Assembly (NCBI GenBank): GCA_035525225.1
Contig: DATLFA010000058.1
Span: forward strand, 62,001-126,000
From: DATLFA01 sp035525225
GTDB lineage: Bacteria > Actinomycetota > Acidimicrobiia > Acidimicrobiales > WLNW01
Length of the DNA stretch: 64,000 bases
Direction: 5' to 3'
Shown: positions 26,672 to 35,833 of the stretch, piece after piece
Position numbering within the stretch: the first letter of the stretch is position 1
Layout of the letters: every line of letters starts with the position of its first letter
Notes under the pieces: model-generated
Database searches by the model: none
What the model was told of the DNA's origin: nothing
Seen by the model: only the letters and a program-made list of their open reading frames with translations
Program-made: the position numbers and the translations under genes

Positions 26672-27764
26672 CAGCGATCCACCGTACCGGGTCACGGTGG
26701 AACCCCGCGAGCGCCAGCAGCTGCTCATCGCCCCCCGGCCATGTGGTGACCCGCAGCTCGACGGGGCTCTGCGTACCGGCCGGCGGCTCGAGACGCAACC
26801 ACGCGAGCGGCGCCTCGCGCGTGGCAGTCGCTCCGGCGGTGCGCAATTCCTGCACGATCGCAGTGCGCTCGTCGTCGCCGAGGTATTGCCACACGATCGA
26901 GTGGTAGATGACCGTCATCGCGCCCGGCGCGCGTTCGCGAGCGACCTGCCCGATCCATTCGACGGCATCGGCGCGCTCGATGTCGACCGGCACCGGCCGG
27001 GCCGCGAGCAACGCGTCGCACAAGAGGGTGAAGCGTTCGTCTTGCCCCGGCCATACGAACCCGAGCAAAGTCGTTGCGCCGTCATCGGTGGTGACGTCGA
27101 TGGGGAAACGATCACAGCCACGGCGATCGATGACGCGCAGCGGGGCATCGAACGGAGGCGCTGCGTCACGGAAGCAGCCGACGAAACGGACCTTCGATGC
27201 GGGGTCGCCCCAACCGCGCCCGTCCTGTTCGTACCAATAGCGATCGACGCGCAGGTTGAGCCCGCCGCTGCATCCGACTTCGCGCAGAGCCAACGGCAGT
27301 TGCGCGGCGCGTGCCAGCCACAGAAGGCCGCCGACGAGCGCCACCGAACGCGTCACTTCGTTGGTTTGCACGGGCCGGTCGAGCGCGGCGACAAATGCCG
27401 CCCGGCGCGCGCCGGCCGCCGCCAAGACCAACGGCCACGCGTCGCCTGCGTCGCCGTCGCCGCCGGTCGAGGGAAAGTGTGCGGCCAGCGCGGGCTCGTC
27501 ACCCGACAGCACCAGCTTGTGCAACGCGCCCATCAACCGCAGCGGACGGACGGTGCCGAACGGCTCGTGGGCACACGGCTCGAGCACGCTCCAGAACAAC
27601 CCGCGCTGCTCGACATCGATCGCCATGCGATCGAACAGCGCGCCGTAGAACGGCGAACCCTGCTGCCGGCAACCGTGCGCCTGGATGGCGATGTTGGCGA
27701 GGAGCTTCTCGTGCGGATCGGTGATCGCCGCCGCCTCGGCCACCGTGAACAGTTCACGTCTCAT
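26664..27764 (-). CDS. DUF2332 family protein
   Basis: A 366-residue DUF2332 protein. Recognisable blocks are GSPFYGALFDRMA, LMGALHKLVLSGDEPALA, EVGCSGGLNLRVDRYWYEQDG (a Gly-rich, methyltransferase-like loop) and VIYHSIVWQYL. The fold resembles SAM-dependent enzymes but the function is undetermined. ATG 27764 is chosen at the conserved MRRELFTV; 51 bp further upstream in frame look non-coding and hold a family-A repeat. It is cotranscribed with the nitroreductase-like gene. Confidence 0.83.
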   Translation of the reverse strand: MRRELFTVAEAAAITDPHEKLLANIAIQAHGCRQQGSPFYGALFDRMAIDVEQRGLFWSVLEPCAHEPFGTVRPLRLMGALHKLVLSGDEPALAAHFPSTGGDGDAGDAWPLVLAAAGARRAAFVAALDRPVQTNEVTRSVALVGGLLWLARAAQLPLALREVGCSGGLNLRVDRYWYEQDGRGWGDPASKVRFVGCFRDAAPPFDAPLRVIDRRGCDRFPIDVTTDDGATTLLGFVWPGQDERFTLLCDALLAARPVPVDIERADAVEWIGQVARERAPGAMTVIYHSIVWQYLGDDERTAIVQELRTAGATATREAPLAWLRLEPPAGTQSPVELRVTTWPGGDEQLLALAGFHRDPVRWIADV

Positions 27765-27770
27765 AGCATC

Positions 27771-27793
27771 CCGCTCCAAAGGCCGCTCGGGCC
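27771..27793. repeat. Family-A short repeat, one diverged copy
   Basis: CCGCTCCAAAGGCCGCTC followed by GGGCC differs from the family-A core by one inserted C and one lost G. It lies 7 bp upstream of the DUF2332 start, in the divergent promoter region shared with the CoA-transferase gene. Confidence 0.7.
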
Positions 27794-27817
27794 GGTTAGG
27801 AGAGTAGAACGACACCG

Positions 27818-28999
27818 ATGTCCTCGCTGCCGCTGTCGCCGTACCTGGTGATCGATCTCACGACCGGGCGCTCGGGGCCGACCGCGGTGCGCCAACTCGC
27901 CGACTGGGGCGCGCGGGCGATCCACGTCGAGTCACCGTCGAGCAGCGTCCCGCAGATCAACTCGGCTCGCCTCGACGGCGACTTCCAGAACCTGCACCGC
28001 AACAAGGAGAGCATCACCCTCGACCTCAAGTCGCCGGAGGGCCACGAGATCTTCATGCGCCTCGTCGATCGGGCCGACGTGCTCGTCGAAAATTACCGCC
28101 CCGGCGTGACACAGAGGCTGGGCATCGCATGGGACGACGTGCACGCCCGCAACCCTCGTGTCGTCTACGGCAGCATCTCGGGCTTCGGCCAGACCGGCCC
28201 CTACGCGAGCCGCCCCGGCTTCGATCAGATCGCGCAGGGCTTCAGCGGCATCATGTCGGTCACGGGTCTTCCCGGGCAAGGGCCGGTGCGCGCCGGCATC
28301 GCCGTCGCCGACAGTTCGTCGGGCATGTATCTCGCGTGCGGTGTGCTCACTGCGCTGCTCGAACGTGAACGCACCGGCGTCGGTCGTTGGGTGCGCACAT
28401 CGCTGCTCGAATCGATGATCGCGATGATGGACTTCCAGGCCGCGCGCTGGCTCGTCGAAGGTGTCTGCCCCGGTCAAGAAGGCAACAACCACCCCACGAT
28501 CGCGCCGATGGGCGTTTTCCCTGCGGCCGACGGTCTCTTCAATCTCGCGCCGGCCGGTGGCGAGATGTTCCGCAAGTTCTGCGACGCGATCGGAGCGCCC
28601 GAGCTGCCCGGCATGCCCGAGTTCGCCGATCTTCGCAGCCGGGCCACCAACCGCGGTGCGCTCAACATGTTGGTCGCCGAGAAGACTCGTAAGCGGACGG
28701 TCACCGAGTGGATCGAGATACTCAACGACGCCGGCGTCCCGTGCGGGCCCATCCTCAGCGTCAGCGAGATGTGGGACGACGAACAAGTATGCCATCTCGA
28801 AGTGGCGCAGACCGTCGACCATCCCGACCTCGAGACGATCACACTCGTCGGCCAACCGCTGACCTTCGGCGACGCGCCGACCGAACGCGGTGTGCGCACG
28901 CCGACCGCGGCCCGAGGGGCGCACACCGACACCGTGCTGCGCGAACTCGGCTACGACGACGACGAGATCGCCACGCTGCATACTCGCGGTGTCTTGTGA
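27818..28999 (+). CDS. Class III (CaiB/BaiF) CoA-transferase
   Basis: A 393-residue family III CoA-transferase. VIDLTTGRSGPTAVRQLADWGA near the N-terminus, LVENYRPG with the catalytic Asp region upstream (LHRNKESITLDLKSPEG), and GFGQTGPYASRPGFDQIAQGFSG form the typical pattern. It moves CoA between a donor thioester and a carboxylic acid, activating or recycling intermediates. It starts the plus-strand operon CoA-transferase, enoyl-CoA hydratase, alpha/beta-hydrolase, unknown, malQ. A second family III gene lies at 34157. Confidence 0.92.
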   Translation: MSSLPLSPYLVIDLTTGRSGPTAVRQLADWGARAIHVESPSSSVPQINSARLDGDFQNLHRNKESITLDLKSPEGHEIFMRLVDRADVLVENYRPGVTQRLGIAWDDVHARNPRVVYGSISGFGQTGPYASRPGFDQIAQGFSGIMSVTGLPGQGPVRAGIAVADSSSGMYLACGVLTALLERERTGVGRWVRTSLLESMIAMMDFQAARWLVEGVCPGQEGNNHPTIAPMGVFPAADGLFNLAPAGGEMFRKFCDAIGAPELPGMPEFADLRSRATNRGALNMLVAEKTRKRTVTEWIEILNDAGVPCGPILSVSEMWDDEQVCHLEVAQTVDHPDLETITLVGQPLTFGDAPTERGVRTPTAARGAHTDTVLRELGYDDDEIATLHTRGVL

Positions 29000-29041
29000 A
29001 TCGGCGAGTGTTGTGAATCGACCACCAGCGATGAGGTACCC

Positions 29042-29818
29042 GTGAGCGGACAATTGATCACCGAAGTGGCCGCCGGCATCGGCTGGTTGATCTTCGACAA
29101 TCAGGAGAAGCGCAACGCCATCGGCCGGGCGATGCTGGCCGAGTTCTCGACCGCGCTCGCCGCCTTCGCCACCGATGATGCGGTGCGCGTCGTCGTGTTG
29201 CGAGGCGCGGGCGAACGCGCCTTCACCGCAGGCGCCGACATCACCGAGCTCGGCGACCAACCGATCAAGGTGAGCCGCGACAACTACGACGAAGGGTTCG
29301 GCGTGCGGGAGCTGAGCGAGTTCCCCAAGCCGACCCTCGCCATGATCCACGGCTTTTGCATGGGCGGCGGGGTCGTCATGGCTATGGGCGCCGATATGCG
29401 CATCGGCTCCGACGATTCGGTCTACTGCATCCCGGTGGCACGCTTGGGAGTCTGTTATCCGATCGCCGCCATCGACCGTTTGAGCCAGCTCGTCGGTCCG
29501 GCGCACGCCAGCGACTTGTTGTTCACGGCGCGCCATGTCGACGCAGACGAGGCGGCGCGTATCGGGCTCATCAACCGCGTCGTGCCCAAAGCCGATCTCG
29601 AGGGCCACGTTCGCGCACTGGCGAAGCAGATCGCGGGCAACGCGCCACTCACCGTGCGTGCATCGAAGATCGCGGTGCGCGAAGTGGCCCGATCCCGATC
29701 CGAACGCGACGAGCAGCTGTGGACCGACACCATGAACGCCTGCATGGGCAGCGATGACTTCGTCGAAGGACGCCGGGCGTTCGTGGAAAAGCGCCCACCC
29801 GCGTTCAAAGGGCGCTAG
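29042..29818 (+). CDS. Enoyl-CoA hydratase/isomerase family protein
   Basis: A 258-residue crotonase-fold protein: RAFTAGADITEL supplies the oxyanion hole, and IHGFCMGGGVVMAMGADMRI the second backbone NH. The usual catalytic Glu pair is only partly visible (VARLGVCYPIAAIDRLSQLVG), so it may be an isomerase or hydrolase rather than a hydratase. It starts at GTG 29042, 42 bp after the CoA-transferase, and its stop lies 2 bp before the next start. Confidence 0.9.
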   Translation: MSGQLITEVAAGIGWLIFDNQEKRNAIGRAMLAEFSTALAAFATDDAVRVVVLRGAGERAFTAGADITELGDQPIKVSRDNYDEGFGVRELSEFPKPTLAMIHGFCMGGGVVMAMGADMRIGSDDSVYCIPVARLGVCYPIAAIDRLSQLVGPAHASDLLFTARHVDADEAARIGLINRVVPKADLEGHVRALAKQIAGNAPLTVRASKIAVREVARSRSERDEQLWTDTMNACMGSDDFVEGRRAFVEKRPPAFKGR

Positions 29819-29820
29819 CA

Positions 29821-30756
29821 GTGGACTTCGCTCGACTCTACGACCCCGCGCTCGACGCCCACATCGACGAGATGCGCGTCTTCAACGAGCAGTTCAACCA
29901 ACGAGCCGCGAGTGCGGGCGGCGACCTCAGCACTCCGGAAGGCTTGGCCAAAGCACGCGATCTCAACGCGCTGATGGGTGGGCTGTTCGCCCGCACCGCT
30001 ACAAGCCGAGCCACCACCCGGCAGGTGCCGAGCACCACCATCGATCTGCGCATCATCACACCGCAAGCCGCGACGCCGACGGCGCTGTACATCGACATCC
30101 ACGGCGGCGGATTCTTCATCGGCGACCCGAGCATGGGCGACCCGCTCAACGCCACCATCGCCGACTCTGCGAATGCGGTCGTCGTCAGCATCGACTACCG
30201 GCTTGCGCCAGAGCACCCCTACCCCGCGCCACCCGATGACTGCGAAACCGCCGCGGTGTGGATCCTCGAGAATGCCGCGAGCGAATGGGGCGTCGATCGC
30301 TTCGCCATCGGCGGTGCGTCGGCGGGCGGCAACCTCGTCGCCGTGACGTTGCAGCGGCTGCGCGACAACCACGGCGCGGCCTCGCGGTTCCTGGCGGCCA
30401 ACATGCAGTTCGGCGTGTACGACCTGTCCGGCACGCCCAGCCAGATCGACCTCGGTCGGGTGGCGTTTCGTGATCTCTATCTGCCCACGACGCCGTTGGC
30501 CGAGCGCAAGGTTCCCGACATCTCTCCGCTCTACGGCGACCTGCGGGGCATGCCACCGGCACTGTTCACCGTCGGCACCCTCGACTACCTCTACGACGAC
30601 TCGTTGTTCATGTCCGCGCGCTGGCATGCCGCCGGCAACGAGACCGAGCTTGCGGTCTATCCCGAGAGCATTCACGGCTTCACCGCGTTCCCCGCGGAGA
30701 TGGGCCGTATCGCCACGCAACGAATCGTTGACTTCATTTCGTCTCGCGTACGCTGA
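29821..30756 (+). CDS. Alpha/beta hydrolase, hormone-sensitive-lipase (esterase) type
   Basis: The 311-residue protein has the HSL-family oxyanion motif HGGGFFIGD near residue 94 and the nucleophile motif GASAGG near residue 163. DYRLAPEHPYPAP is characteristic, and the catalytic Asp and His follow (VGTLDYLYDDS; ESIHGFTAFP). It should be a cytosolic carboxylesterase. GTG 29821 lies 2 bp after the preceding stop, indicating tight coupling in the operon. Confidence 0.92.
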   Translation: MDFARLYDPALDAHIDEMRVFNEQFNQRAASAGGDLSTPEGLAKARDLNALMGGLFARTATSRATTRQVPSTTIDLRIITPQAATPTALYIDIHGGGFFIGDPSMGDPLNATIADSANAVVVSIDYRLAPEHPYPAPPDDCETAAVWILENAASEWGVDRFAIGGASAGGNLVAVTLQRLRDNHGAASRFLAANMQFGVYDLSGTPSQIDLGRVAFRDLYLPTTPLAERKVPDISPLYGDLRGMPPALFTVGTLDYLYDDSLFMSARWHAAGNETELAVYPESIHGFTAFPAEMGRIATQRIVDFISSRVR

Positions 30757-30789
30757 CATCCGATCAGAATCAGAAACGAGGAACCTCCT

Positions 30790-31632
30790 ATGGCAGGCGA
30801 ACCGCTCGTCGAGAACTATCCGCTCGTGGTCGGCGGCGTCGACGACTACCCGGTCAAGGTCGGCAGCATGTTGCTCACGATGGTCGACCCCGTGCGCGGA
30901 TTCGAACGGGAGTACAACCGTTGGTACGAACGCGATCACTTCTACGGCGGCTGCATGATCGGGCCGTGGTTGTACGCCGGCAGCCGCTGGGTCGCACCGC
31001 GCGAGCTCAAAGACCTGCGCTGGCCCGGCGACGGCAACGTCGCCCAACCCGTCGATGCGGGCAGCTACGTCGCGATCTACTGGATCGAAAAGGGTCAGCA
31101 TCAGCCGCACATCGACTGGGCCACCACGCAGGTGTTCGACCTGTACGCGAACGGGCGCGGCTTTCCCAAACGCGACCACGTGCACACCATCTTGTTCGAT
31201 CACATCGGCGCGGTGTACCGCGATGCCGATCCCGTTCCGGTCGACCTCGCGCTCGACCACAAATACGACGGCATCTTCGCCGTGTGGCTGGACGCCAAAT
31301 CCGGTGACGCCCGTACGCTGCACGATGAGCTCGCCTCGACGCACATGCCCAAAGCGCTCGCCGGCTCCACATTCGAGATCGCGTCGTCATGGACACCCTC
31401 CGCGGGCGAGAACGAGCCCAAGAAAACGCCCATGCCGCTCGGCAGCAAGGCCGGCGGACCCGAGCGCCTGTGCCAGTTGTTCTTCCAGCACGGCGACGTC
31501 CGCGACAACGTGAGTCGCATGCACGAGTACACCGACGCCATCGAGAGCGACGGCCTGGCCAAGGTACAACTCGTCTCGCCGTTCTTCCGCACCGTCGTCG
31601 GCACCGACAAGTACACCGACCAACTGTGGTAG
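30790..31632 (+). CDS. Conserved protein of unknown function (dimeric alpha/beta-barrel-like)
   Basis: The 280-residue protein looks like two copies of a ferredoxin-like half: SMLLTMVDPVRGFEREYNRWYERDHFYGG and, later, RLCQLFFQHGDVRDNVSRMHEYTDAI. The NRWY-x-x-DH pattern is common in EthD/ABM dimeric-barrel proteins, which act on hydrophobic small molecules. I cannot name a family. A GAGG ribosome site precedes ATG 30790. It lies between an esterase and malQ on the same strand, with 7 bp to malQ. Confidence 0.75.
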   Translation: MAGEPLVENYPLVVGGVDDYPVKVGSMLLTMVDPVRGFEREYNRWYERDHFYGGCMIGPWLYAGSRWVAPRELKDLRWPGDGNVAQPVDAGSYVAIYWIEKGQHQPHIDWATTQVFDLYANGRGFPKRDHVHTILFDHIGAVYRDADPVPVDLALDHKYDGIFAVWLDAKSGDARTLHDELASTHMPKALAGSTFEIASSWTPSAGENEPKKTPMPLGSKAGGPERLCQLFFQHGDVRDNVSRMHEYTDAIESDGLAKVQLVSPFFRTVVGTDKYTDQLW

Positions 31633-31639
31633 CCCCACG

Positions 31640-33457
31640 GTGAGCTTGCGGGCACTCGCCGCGCACGTAGGCGTACTCAGCGAATACACCTCTCATCGAG
31701 GTGAGCGCATCGAGGTACACGACGAAGTGCTCGCGGCAGTGCTCGCGGCATGTGGGCTCGACACGACTCTGCCCGACGATCGCGCGATCGCCGAATACGA
31801 CGAGCGGATACGAACGCTGCCGTCGATCGTCGTCGCGTGGGACGGCGTCGTCCCGCCGGGTGCCTCCGACCGCGGTGACCTACCCGCGACATTGCCGTTC
31901 GGCTATCACCACACCGACGGCGAGCTGATCATCAGCGCGCCGTGGCGGGCAGCGGCCGTTACCAAGCGGCGCAGCGGTGTCTATGCGCCGACCTATGCGC
32001 TGGCGACGTCCCGCCGCCCCGACGTCGGTGATCTCTCGGCGTTGCGCCAACTCTTCGACTGGGTGCATGCCCACGGCGCCGACACCGTCTTGACGTTGCC
32101 ATTGCTCGCAGCATTCCCCGACGTGGCCAGCCCCTATTCCCCCATCAGCCGGCTCTTCTGGAACGAATTGCATCTCGCGGACGCCGTACCGAGCTCGGAC
32201 ACTGCCCCGGTCAGCGTGCCGGCGCCGTTGATCGACTATCCGGCCGCGTTTGCACGCTCCCACGCGGCGTTGCGCCACGAGGTCGCGACCCTTGCTCCTG
32301 ATCGACGCGCCGCGCTCGACGCGTACCTGCGGGAGTTCCCCGCGACGGTCGACTACGCGCGGTTTCGCGCAATGGGCGAACGTCATGGACGCGACTGGCG
32401 GCGCTGGCCCGATCAGCCGGCGGCGCTCGATCGCGCGACCGTCGACATGCACGTATACGCGCAGTGGCGCCTCCATGCCGACCTGATCGCGCTGCGCGAC
32501 CACGTGTCGGCCCACGATGGAGTACTCGGGCTCGACCTCCCCCTCGGCACGCATCCCGACGGGTTCGATGCGTGGAGCCGCCGCGACCTCTTTGCCCCCG
32601 GTATCTCGGTGGGTGCGCCACCCGACATGTTCTTTCCCTCGGGGCAGAACTGGGGCTTCGCGCCGCAGCTCGTCCATTCGGCAATCGCATCGGGTCACGA
32701 GTACTTCATCGAGTGCGTGCGCAACCATCTGCGCCATTCGTCATTGCTGCGCATCGACCATGTGATGCAATTCCGCCGGCTCTACTGGGTCCCTGATGGG
32801 TTCGCCGCGACCGAGGGTGCGTACGTGGGGTATCCGTTCGAGCACTACCTCGCGATCTTGTGTCTCGAATCCCACCTCGCCGGCGTCCCCATCGTCGGAG
32901 AAAACCTCGGCGTCGTGCCGGCCGAGGTCGATGATGCGCTCGCCTCCCACGGCTTGCTCGGCACGTTTGTCGCGTTCGGCGCGATCGACGGCGCCCGCTA
33001 TGGCCAACCACTCGAGGAGCCCGCATCGTGGGCTTTGGCCGCGGTGAATACCCACGACATGCCCACGTACCGCGGCTTTGTCGAAGGCACCGATCTGCAG
33101 GTGCGCTTCGACCTCGGGCTCATCGACGGCGACGGGCTCGCAGTGCTCCGCGCCGAACGCGACAGCGACCTACGCGCCACCTCGGAGCGACTTCGCGACG
33201 CGGGCTGGATCGCAGACAGCGACCTCACCGATCACGACGCGGTCTATCGCGGTCTGTTGCGCTCATTGGCCGCGAGCGACGCGCCGATCGTGCTCGCCAA
33301 CCTCGAAGATCTCTGGGGGGAGCCCGAGCAACAGAATGTCCCCGGCACCACCGTCGAGCGACCGAACTGGCGCCGGCTCACCCGATACCGCATCGACGAC
33401 CTCGACCAACACCGCGCTGTCGGCACCACGCTCGAAGACACCCGTCGAATAGGGTGA
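31640..33457 (+). CDS. malQ: 4-alpha-glucanotransferase
   Basis: A 605-residue GH77 enzyme. The N-terminal part is a domain typical of longer actinobacterial MalQ. The catalytic region has LGLDLPLGTHPDGFDAW, LLRIDHVMQFRRLYW (nucleophile Asp), GENLGVVP (acid/base Glu) and NTHDMPTYRGF (stabilising Asp). It disproportionates maltodextrins in glycogen metabolism. GTG 31640 follows the preceding stop by 7 bp. Its position inside an acyl-CoA operon is unusual and may simply reflect cotranscription. Confidence 0.92.
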   Translation: MSLRALAAHVGVLSEYTSHRGERIEVHDEVLAAVLAACGLDTTLPDDRAIAEYDERIRTLPSIVVAWDGVVPPGASDRGDLPATLPFGYHHTDGELIISAPWRAAAVTKRRSGVYAPTYALATSRRPDVGDLSALRQLFDWVHAHGADTVLTLPLLAAFPDVASPYSPISRLFWNELHLADAVPSSDTAPVSVPAPLIDYPAAFARSHAALRHEVATLAPDRRAALDAYLREFPATVDYARFRAMGERHGRDWRRWPDQPAALDRATVDMHVYAQWRLHADLIALRDHVSAHDGVLGLDLPLGTHPDGFDAWSRRDLFAPGISVGAPPDMFFPSGQNWGFAPQLVHSAIASGHEYFIECVRNHLRHSSLLRIDHVMQFRRLYWVPDGFAATEGAYVGYPFEHYLAILCLESHLAGVPIVGENLGVVPAEVDDALASHGLLGTFVAFGAIDGARYGQPLEEPASWALAAVNTHDMPTYRGFVEGTDLQVRFDLGLIDGDGLAVLRAERDSDLRATSERLRDAGWIADSDLTDHDAVYRGLLRSLAASDAPIVLANLEDLWGEPEQQNVPGTTVERPNWRRLTRYRIDDLDQHRAVGTTLEDTRRIG

Positions 33458-33489
33458 GCGGGACATGGCGGCCGCCGCTGAGGGAGACG

Positions 33490-34152
33490 ATGGACGCGAA
33501 AACGATTGGTGTACTCGGCGGGACCGGCCCCGCGGGTTCTGCAGTGGCGGTGCGTGTCGCTGCCGCCGGCTACACCGTGCTGCTCGGCTCGCGCGAAGCG
33601 ACCAAGGCCCAAGCCAAGATCGACGAGCTCCACGCCCGCTTTCCCGGGCGCCTCGGCGGGCTGCGCGGTGTCGACAACGCCACGGCGGCCGCGACCGATG
33701 TCGCGATCCTCGCGACGGTCGCCGATTCGATCATCCCCACCGCCACCGAACACGCCGCCGCGCTGGCCGGTCGCATCGTGGTCTGCATGGCCAACCTGTT
33801 GCAGAAGACGCCGCGCGGGTTCGCTGCGGTCTTCCCGCCCGAAGGTTCGGTCGCACAAGCGGTGCAGCTCGTCGTGCCGACCGCGTCGGTGATCGGAGCG
33901 TTCCAGAATCTGCCGGCGGCGCCGCTCGGTGACCTCGACGCGGCACTTCACGCCGACGTCATGGTCACCGGCGACGACAAAGACGCCGTGCGCGCGGTCA
34001 TCGAGCTGATCGATGGCATCGACGGCCTCGTTCCGATCGATGCCGGGCCACTCTCCAACACCAGCTGCGTCGAGGGACTCACCGCCATCTTGATCAACGT
34101 CAACCGGGCGCGAAAGGCCGAACACTCCGTGCTGTTCGCGCCGTTGCACTGA
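33490..34152 (+). CDS. NADPH-dependent F420 reductase-like (Fno/NpdG family)
   Basis: A 220-residue Rossmann protein with IGVLGGTGPAGSAVAVRVAAAGY at the N-terminus, VLLGSREATKAQ for NADP phosphate binding, and VVCMANLL. The C-terminal segment GFAAVFPPEGSVAQAVQLVVPTASVIGAFQNLPA is typical of F420H2:NADP+ oxidoreductases. It would pass hydride between NADPH and F420 to feed F420-dependent enzymes. GAGG precedes ATG 33490; it follows malQ by 33 bp. Confidence 0.85.
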   Translation: MDAKTIGVLGGTGPAGSAVAVRVAAAGYTVLLGSREATKAQAKIDELHARFPGRLGGLRGVDNATAAATDVAILATVADSIIPTATEHAAALAGRIVVCMANLLQKTPRGFAAVFPPEGSVAQAVQLVVPTASVIGAFQNLPAAPLGDLDAALHADVMVTGDDKDAVRAVIELIDGIDGLVPIDAGPLSNTSCVEGLTAILINVNRARKAEHSVLFAPLH

Positions 34153-34156
34153 CGTC

Positions 34157-35299
34157 ATGGACAAAGGCCCGCTCGACGGCATCCGAATCATCGAGCTTGC
34201 CGGTCTCGGTGCGCTGCCGTTCGGCTCGCTCAAGCTCGCCGACATGGGGGCGAGCATCGTGCGCGTCGAACGTGTCAGTGATGTGCCGGGCGACCGCACA
34301 CCGCGCCGTCACAGTGCGTGGGACCGCGGCCGGCAATCGATCGCGGTCGATCTGAAGAACCCCGCCGGGGTCGAGACCGTGCTGCGCCTCGCGGCCACCG
34401 CCGACGTGTTCCTCGAATCGTTTCGACCGGGCGTGACCGAACGCCTGGGTCTCGGTCCCGACGACGTGATGGCACGCAACCCGCGCATCGTCTACGGCCG
34501 CCTCACCGGGTGGGGCCAGCAAGGCCCGCTCGCGCCGACCGCGGGCCATTCGCTCAACTACGAAGCCATCACCGGCGTCATCCGGGCGATCGGGCCGGCT
34601 GGCGGGCCTCCCGTGCCGCTGCTGCAGATCATCGGCGACTTTGCCGGCGGCGGTTTGCTGATGGCCTATGGCGTCGTGTGTGCGTTGCTCGAAGCGCAGC
34701 GCTCGGGCAAGGGACAAGTCGTCGACGCGGCGATGGTCGACGGCACCATGTCGCTGTTGGCGCCCTACTACGGCATGGCCCAATCGGGATTCCACACCGA
34801 CGAGATGGCGGCGAATCTCTTCGACGGCGGCGCGCCGTTCTACAACGTCTACGAGACGGCCGACGGCAAGTACGTCTCGGTCGCGCCGATCGAGCCGCAC
34901 TTCTACGCGCTGTTGCTCGACAAGATGGGCCTTGCCGGCGAAGAGCTCCCGGGCCAGAACGACCGTGCGCAGTGGCCGGTGCTGCGGGCGCGTTTCGCCG
35001 AGGTTTTCCTCAGCAAGACGCGCGCCGAATGGTGCGATCTGCTCGAGGGAACCGATGCCTGCTTCGCGCCGGTGCTCACCTTCAGCGAAGCGCGCTCGTA
35101 TCCCCATCACGTCGAGCGCGGGGCATTCGTCGACGACCGCCCCGAGGTTGCGATCGCGCCCCGCTTGAGCCGCACTCCCGGCGATCCACGCGCGCCATCG
35201 CCCGCGTACCCGGGTGCGGACACCGACGCCGTGCTCACGGACTACGGCTTCAGCAGTTCCGAAATCGCCGATCTCCGTGCGCGCGGCGCGATCTCGTGA
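34157..35299 (+). CDS. Class III (CaiB/BaiF) CoA-transferase, racemase-like branch
   Basis: A 380-residue family III protein with IIELAGLGALPFGSLKLADMGASIVRVER, WDRGRQSIAVDLKNPAG and GRLTGWGQQGPLAPTAGHSLNYEAITG, the pattern of alpha-methylacyl-CoA racemases. Racemisation of 2-methyl acyl-CoA esters is required for branched side-chain degradation of sterols and isoprenoids, which suits the neighbouring genes. Its start lies 4 bp after the F420 reductase-like gene. Substrate is not determinable. Confidence 0.9.
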   Translation: MDKGPLDGIRIIELAGLGALPFGSLKLADMGASIVRVERVSDVPGDRTPRRHSAWDRGRQSIAVDLKNPAGVETVLRLAATADVFLESFRPGVTERLGLGPDDVMARNPRIVYGRLTGWGQQGPLAPTAGHSLNYEAITGVIRAIGPAGGPPVPLLQIIGDFAGGGLLMAYGVVCALLEAQRSGKGQVVDAAMVDGTMSLLAPYYGMAQSGFHTDEMAANLFDGGAPFYNVYETADGKYVSVAPIEPHFYALLLDKMGLAGEELPGQNDRAQWPVLRARFAEVFLSKTRAEWCDLLEGTDACFAPVLTFSEARSYPHHVERGAFVDDRPEVAIAPRLSRTPGDPRAPSPAYPGADTDAVLTDYGFSSSEIADLRARGAIS

Positions 35300-35339
35300 G
35301 TCGCCCGGTCGCGCATCGCCCCACCCGTCGCGCGATCAG

Positions 35340-35824
35340 CGTCACCGCGGGTCAGCGTCTGGGGGCTGCGGCTCATTGCGTATTTGTTCTGGCGCAACGC
35401 CGGCCAAGGCGAAGACTTTCGATACGCGGCGATGCGGGTGCGTCGTTCGCACGGCGCAGCCTGGTGACCGTGTTCCTCCTGCAAGCGGCAATGGCGTGGA
35501 TCGTCTCGCTGCCGGTGCAGATCGGGCAGGCTTCGCCCTCGCCGCGGTCGTTGGGATAGCTCGGCATCTTCGGTGCTGCAGTGTGGTTGGTCGGCTTCAC
35601 ATTCGAGTCCGTCGGCGACTGGCAACGTGCGCGATTCAAGGCCGACCCGAGCAACAAAGGCAAGGTGATGGACCGGGCTCTGGCGCTACACGCGCCACCC
35701 GATCTTGCTGCTTCGGGTTTCCGGCGTGGCCCTTCTCGAACGAACCATCGTGAATCCTCGGCCTGAGTACGCGCAGTACATGACGCGCACGAGCGCGTTC
35801 TTCCCCCGCCCTCCGCGTGGGTAA
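35340..35824 (+). pseudogene. DUF1295 / steroid 5-alpha-reductase-like membrane protein, remnant
   Basis: Pieces of a DUF1295 protein occur in several frames: GLRLIAYLFWRNAG, FRYAAMRVRRSHG, LVTVFLLQAAMAWIVSLPVQ, GAAVWLVGFTFESVGDWQRARFKADPS, YTRHP, then LLRVSGVALLERTIV, PRPEYAQYMTRTSAFFPRPP. Intact members have about 260 residues and a central membrane block between the last pieces, which is missing here. At least one internal stop and two frame changes are present. It lies between the racemase-like gene and the IMPase gene. This is dead by sequence unless there are sequencing errors. Confidence 0.8.
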
Positions 35825-35833
35825 CGTGGAAGA

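Noticed and set aside
27932..29608. 558-codon minus-strand frame opposite the CoA-transferase and enoyl-CoA hydratase genes
   Set aside because: Composition-driven shadow of well-supported plus-strand genes; no motif or ribosome site.
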